A stretch of DNA of 64,000 bases from Pimelobacter simplex (GTDB lineage Bacteria; Actinomycetota; Actinomycetes; Propionibacteriales; Nocardioidaceae). Of this stretch, positions 61,570 to 64,000 are shown one piece after another. The translations under genes and the position numbers were made by a program. Each line of letters begins with the position of its first letter. Within the stretch, counting starts at the first letter, position 1. Under the pieces are notes generated by a model. It was given only the letters and a program-made list of their open reading frames with translations. It was not told the origin of the DNA and did not search any database. The stretch is taken from assembly GCF_024662235.1 (NCBI RefSeq), contig NZ_CP096276.1:1550001-1614000 (forward strand). The letters are read 5' to 3'.

Positions 61570-63111
61570 TCACGAACCGACTGCCGAATGTCGAAGGAAC
61601 GCCCGCACCGTCTCGATCGTGTCCGCCTCGTCAGCCGACTTGTCGTCCCGGTACCGCACCACCCGCGCGAACCGCAGCGCCAGCCCACCCGGGTAGCGCG
61701 TCGAGCGCTGGAGCCCGTCGAAGGCGATCTCGACGACCTGCTCGGGCCGCACGGTCACGACCCACCCGTCGTCGGACACCTCCAGCGACCGGAACCGCTC
61801 GGTCTGCCAGGTGAGCATCTCGTCGGTCATCCCCTTGAAGGTCTTGCCCAGCATCACGAACCCGGACGGCGACGAGGGGTCGCGGGCGCCGAGGTGGATG
61901 TTGGAGAGCCAGTCGCGGCGGCGGCCGGAGCCGTGCTCGACCGCGAGGACGACGAGGTCGAGGGTGTGGACGGGCTTGACCTTGACCCAGGCCGAGCCCC
62001 GTCGCCCCGCGTCGTACGGCGCCGCGGCGGCCTTGACGACGACGCCCTCGTGGCCGGAGGCGAGGACGGAGGTGGTGAAGGCTGCGGCGGCGGTGGGGTC
62101 GGTGCCGATCCAGCGCTGGACGCGGTGCTCGGGTGGGACGAGGTCCTCGAGGACCTGCCAGCGCTCGTGGGCGGGGAGGTCGAGGAGGTCGGTGCCGTCG
62201 CGGTGCAGCACGTCGAAGAAGTACGGCGACACGACGGCGCCGTCGGATGCACCGTCCGTGGCGGTCCGGGAGGCCGTCTCCTGGAAGGGCCGCGGGCGGC
62301 CGTCGGGGGCGAGCGAGAGGGCCTCGCCGTCGAGGACGAGGCGGGTGGCGGGGAGGGCGCGGACGATGGCGACGACCTCGGGGAGGCGGTGGGTGATGTC
62401 GTCGAGGCTGCGGGTGGCGACGAGGACGTCGTCGCCGTCGCGGTGGACCTGGATCCGGATGCCGTCGAGCTTGGCGTCGACGCCGACGAGGCCGCCGTCG
62501 CTGCCGCCGGCCTTGGTGAGGGCGGCGGCGACGTCGGGGGCCGAGGAGGCGAGCATGGGCAGGATCGGGCGGCCGACGGTGAGGCCGACCTCGGCGAGGG
62601 CGGCGGGGCCCTCGAACGCCGCCCCGACCACGTACGTCGCGCCGCCGGCCAGCATCGCCGCCCGGCGGACGGCGGCGAGCGGCACGTCCGCGGCGAGGGC
62701 GAGGGCCTCGGTGACGACGGCTTCGAGCGCGCCCTGGCGCACCTCGCCGACGGTGACGGCGCGCAGCCAGTCCTGCTCGGGGGCGGTGGCGCGGCCGAAC
62801 AGGTCGACGACCGCGGCGGCACGGCGGCCGGCCGAGCCGGGCCCGGCCAGGAGCGCCATGGCCGCGAAGGCCGCGTCGACCTCGCCCACCTCGAGGGTCG
62901 GCGCGGGAGCCGGGGGCGGCAAGGTCTGCAGGCTGCGCCAGCCCAGGCCGGTGCGGCGCTGGCGCAGGCGTCCGCCGAGGTAGTGGGCGACGAGGTCCCG
63001 CTCACCGGGAGCGGCGGCGTTCAGCAGGTCGGCGAGGAGCCGCACCTTCTCCTTGCGCGACCGCGTCGCCGCCACCGCGCGGGAGACGTCGACGAGGTCG
63101 TGGAGCAGCAT
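61570..63111 (-). CDS. ligB: ATP-dependent DNA ligase, LigB type
   Basis: A 513-residue ligase closely resembling mycobacterial LigB. The adenylated lysine is Lys214 in VDAKLDGIRIQVHR. DGEALSL, FFDVLHRDGTDL and WVKVKPVHTLDLVV are the later nucleotidyltransferase motifs, and the OB-fold domain ends the protein. It seals nicks in DNA using ATP; NAD-dependent LigA does the essential job in actinobacteria, so this is a repair enzyme. The last ~10 residues (VRAFLRHSAVGS) differ from the usual family end because the duplicated insert joins here. The remaining enzyme looks intact. Confidence 0.93.
   Translation of the reverse strand: MLLHDLVDVSRAVAATRSRKEKVRLLADLLNAAAPGERDLVAHYLGGRLRQRRTGLGWRSLQTLPPPAPAPTLEVGEVDAAFAAMALLAGPGSAGRRAAAVVDLFGRATAPEQDWLRAVTVGEVRQGALEAVVTEALALAADVPLAAVRRAAMLAGGATYVVGAAFEGPAALAEVGLTVGRPILPMLASSAPDVAAALTKAGGSDGGLVGVDAKLDGIRIQVHRDGDDVLVATRSLDDITHRLPEVVAIVRALPATRLVLDGEALSLAPDGRPRPFQETASRTATDGASDGAVVSPYFFDVLHRDGTDLLDLPAHERWQVLEDLVPPEHRVQRWIGTDPTAAAAFTTSVLASGHEGVVVKAAAAPYDAGRRGSAWVKVKPVHTLDLVVLAVEHGSGRRRDWLSNIHLGARDPSSPSGFVMLGKTFKGMTDEMLTWQTERFRSLEVSDDGWVVTVRPEQVVEIAFDGLQRSTRYPGGLALRFARVVRYRDDKSADEADTIETVRAFLRHSAVGS
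61604..61845. repeat. 242-bp direct repeat, copy B (within ligB)
   Basis: Second copy of the repeat at 60871-61112. It covers the ligB codons from the GKTFKG region to about ten codons before the stop. Confidence 0.9.
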
Positions 63112-63115
63112 CGCG

Positions 63116-63724
63116 TCAGCGCGTGGCTTCCAGGGAGGCGGCGGTGACGGCGCCGTCGATGACCTGCTCGTAGACCAGGTCGAGGTCGAGGGACTCCGCG
63201 CTGGTGCCGGACAGGTCGCCGAAGTAGCCGGCCACCTCGAGCGAGACGAAGCCGTGGAGCGAGGCGAACAGCGCCATCGCGCTCTGCAGCAGCCGGTCGT
63301 CGGGCAGGCCCGCGGAGCGGACCATGACGGCCAGCGCCTCGATCGCGTCGAGCGCGGCGGCGTAGAACGCCTCGCGGTCGATCGGGGGCCGGGTCAGGGC
63401 GGCGTAGCGCTGGGGGTGGGTACGGGCGAAGGCGCGCAGCGCGTGGCTCAGGGCGCGCAGGCCGGTGAGCCCGGCGTGGCCCATGGCCGCCTTGCGGACG
63501 TGGTCGCCGAGCAGCCGCATCGCGCGGACCTGGATGAGGGCGCGCAGGTCCTCGAGGTTCGCGACGTGGTTGTAGAGCGACGACACCCGGGCCTCGAGCT
63601 CGGTGGCGAGCGAGGTCATCGTCAGCGCGTCGTACCCGTCGCGGTCGACGAGCGCCTCGGCCGCCTGGAGCACCGCTTCCTGGTCGAGGCGGGCTCGGCG
63701 GCTGCGGGTCGGGTCGATGCTCAA
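63116..63724 (-). CDS. TetR-family regulator
   Basis: A 202-residue TetR protein. A TTG start at 63724 is supported by GGAGG four bases upstream; no ATG or GTG suits the frame. The helix-turn-helix spans about residues 14-55 (AVLQAAEALVDRDGYDAL, then TSLATELEARVSSLYNHV). The C-terminal domain (FARTHPQRYAALTRPP) is of the WHG type. It lies four bases downstream of the ligB start on the same strand, so it is probably transcribed ahead of ligB in one unit, and it diverges from an AlkA-like gene. It may control its neighbours, which are both DNA-repair genes, but no operator was recognised. Confidence 0.82.
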   Translation of the reverse strand: MSIDPTRSRRARLDQEAVLQAAEALVDRDGYDALTMTSLATELEARVSSLYNHVANLEDLRALIQVRAMRLLGDHVRKAAMGHAGLTGLRALSHALRAFARTHPQRYAALTRPPIDREAFYAAALDAIEALAVMVRSAGLPDDRLLQSAMALFASLHGFVSLEVAGYFGDLSGTSAESLDLDLVYEQVIDGAVTAASLEATR

Positions 63725-63818
63725 CTGCCCTCCGGAGCCTGAGGAGATGAAAGAGAGATGAAATAGATTCGTTGTTGCGCGAGAGAGCCTAGTCCACGCG
63801 GAGCCGTACAGTGCTGCG

Positions 63819-64000
63819 GTGACCTCCCCGGACGGCGCCACCCGCGTGTGGCACCCCGGTCGCCCGGTTCCGGTGGCGGCGCTGCTGGGCCAGCACCGGC
63901 GCGGGGGCGGTGACCCGACGCTGCGGCTGGCCGTCGAGGGCCGGCACTGGCGGGGGAGCCGTACGCCGGAGGGCCTGGTCACCCTCGCGGTGCGCGACCA
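63819..64000 (+). CDS. AlkA-like DNA-3-methyladenine glycosylase, 3' truncated by window edge
   Basis: GTG 63819 opens a frame that runs to the window end (60 codons visible): RVWHPGRPVPVAALLGQH, then GDPTLRLAVEGRHWRG. This matches the N-terminal TBP-like domain of actinobacterial AlkA-family glycosylases, which remove alkylated bases. The catalytic helix-hairpin-helix part lies outside. It is divergent from the TetR gene, and its neighbour ligB is also a DNA-repair gene. The call is moderate because only a short segment is seen. Confidence 0.55.
   Translation, partial: MTSPDGATRVWHPGRPVPVAALLGQHRRGGGDPTLRLAVEGRHWRGSRTPEGLVTLAVRD

Overview
The window looks like the chromosome of a very GC-rich actinobacterium, most likely a Nocardioides-like member of the Propionibacteriales (inference). 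The support is the strong G/C third-position bias, many GTG starts and 1-4 base ATGA/GTGA gene overlaps, a LigB-type ATP-dependent DNA ligase, a PAC2 protein, and an htdX-fabG4-fadA2 cluster arranged as in mycobacteria. No rRNA, tRNA, CRISPR array or integrase gene was found.

Region 1 (1-22.2 kb) is accessory DNA with visibly lower and less biased GC than the rest. It opens with the helicase half of a MobF (TrwC/TraA-type) conjugative relaxase cut by the window edge, then two small genes of unknown function. A large SNF2 helicase gene (minus strand) diverges from a long plus-strand operon. That operon first encodes a SNF2 helicase with a C-terminal DUF3883 domain, a DUF1156 DNA methyltransferase and a Swt1-HEPN/DUF499 ATPase. 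These three match the Hma (helicase-methylase-ATPase) anti-phage type. It continues almost without gaps into a complete QatABCD anti-phage set (KAP ATPase, QatB, QueC-like QatC, TatD-like QatD) and a zinc-ribbon/NERD nuclease-domain gene. The result is a composite Hma-Qat-NERD defence operon on what is probably an integrated conjugative or mobilisable element.

Region 2 (22.2-47.6 kb) is core-like chromosome: a YhgE/Pip membrane protein with a degenerate ABC-ATPase-like partner; a DHFR/RibD-fold reductase; an ABC exporter behind a SoxR/MerR-type operator-promoter; aconitase; a nucleotidyltransferase; a thiamine-binding protein; a DUF3105 protein. A four-gene operon follows, with a DAACS symporter, a surface-anchored FN3 protein, a secreted thioredoxin-like/Ig-like protein and a SufS-like class V aminotransferase. 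It may handle extracellular sulfur or cystine (inference). Then come a NUDIX hydrolase, an SMP-30/strictosidine-synthase-like protein, dxs, a metallopeptidase-like lipoprotein, an APC permease, a PAC2 protein and TesB thioesterase.

Region 3 (47.6-55.9 kb) starts at an inverted array of 22-base repeats. It holds a catabolic cluster that I cannot assign to a known pathway: alcohol dehydrogenase, class III aminotransferase and both halves of a split transketolase on the minus strand; an Lrp/AsnC regulator, aldehyde dehydrogenase and APC permease on the plus strand.

Region 4 (55.9-64 kb) carries the htdX-fabG4 / fadA2 fatty-acid cluster with a TetR regulator. A shared operator-like sequence lies at both the fabG4-fadA2 and the tetR promoters. 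A small secreted protein follows, then a ligB gene whose last 242 bp are duplicated around a 491-bp insert encoding an unknown 135-residue protein. A second TetR gene and the start of an AlkA-like glycosylase end the window.
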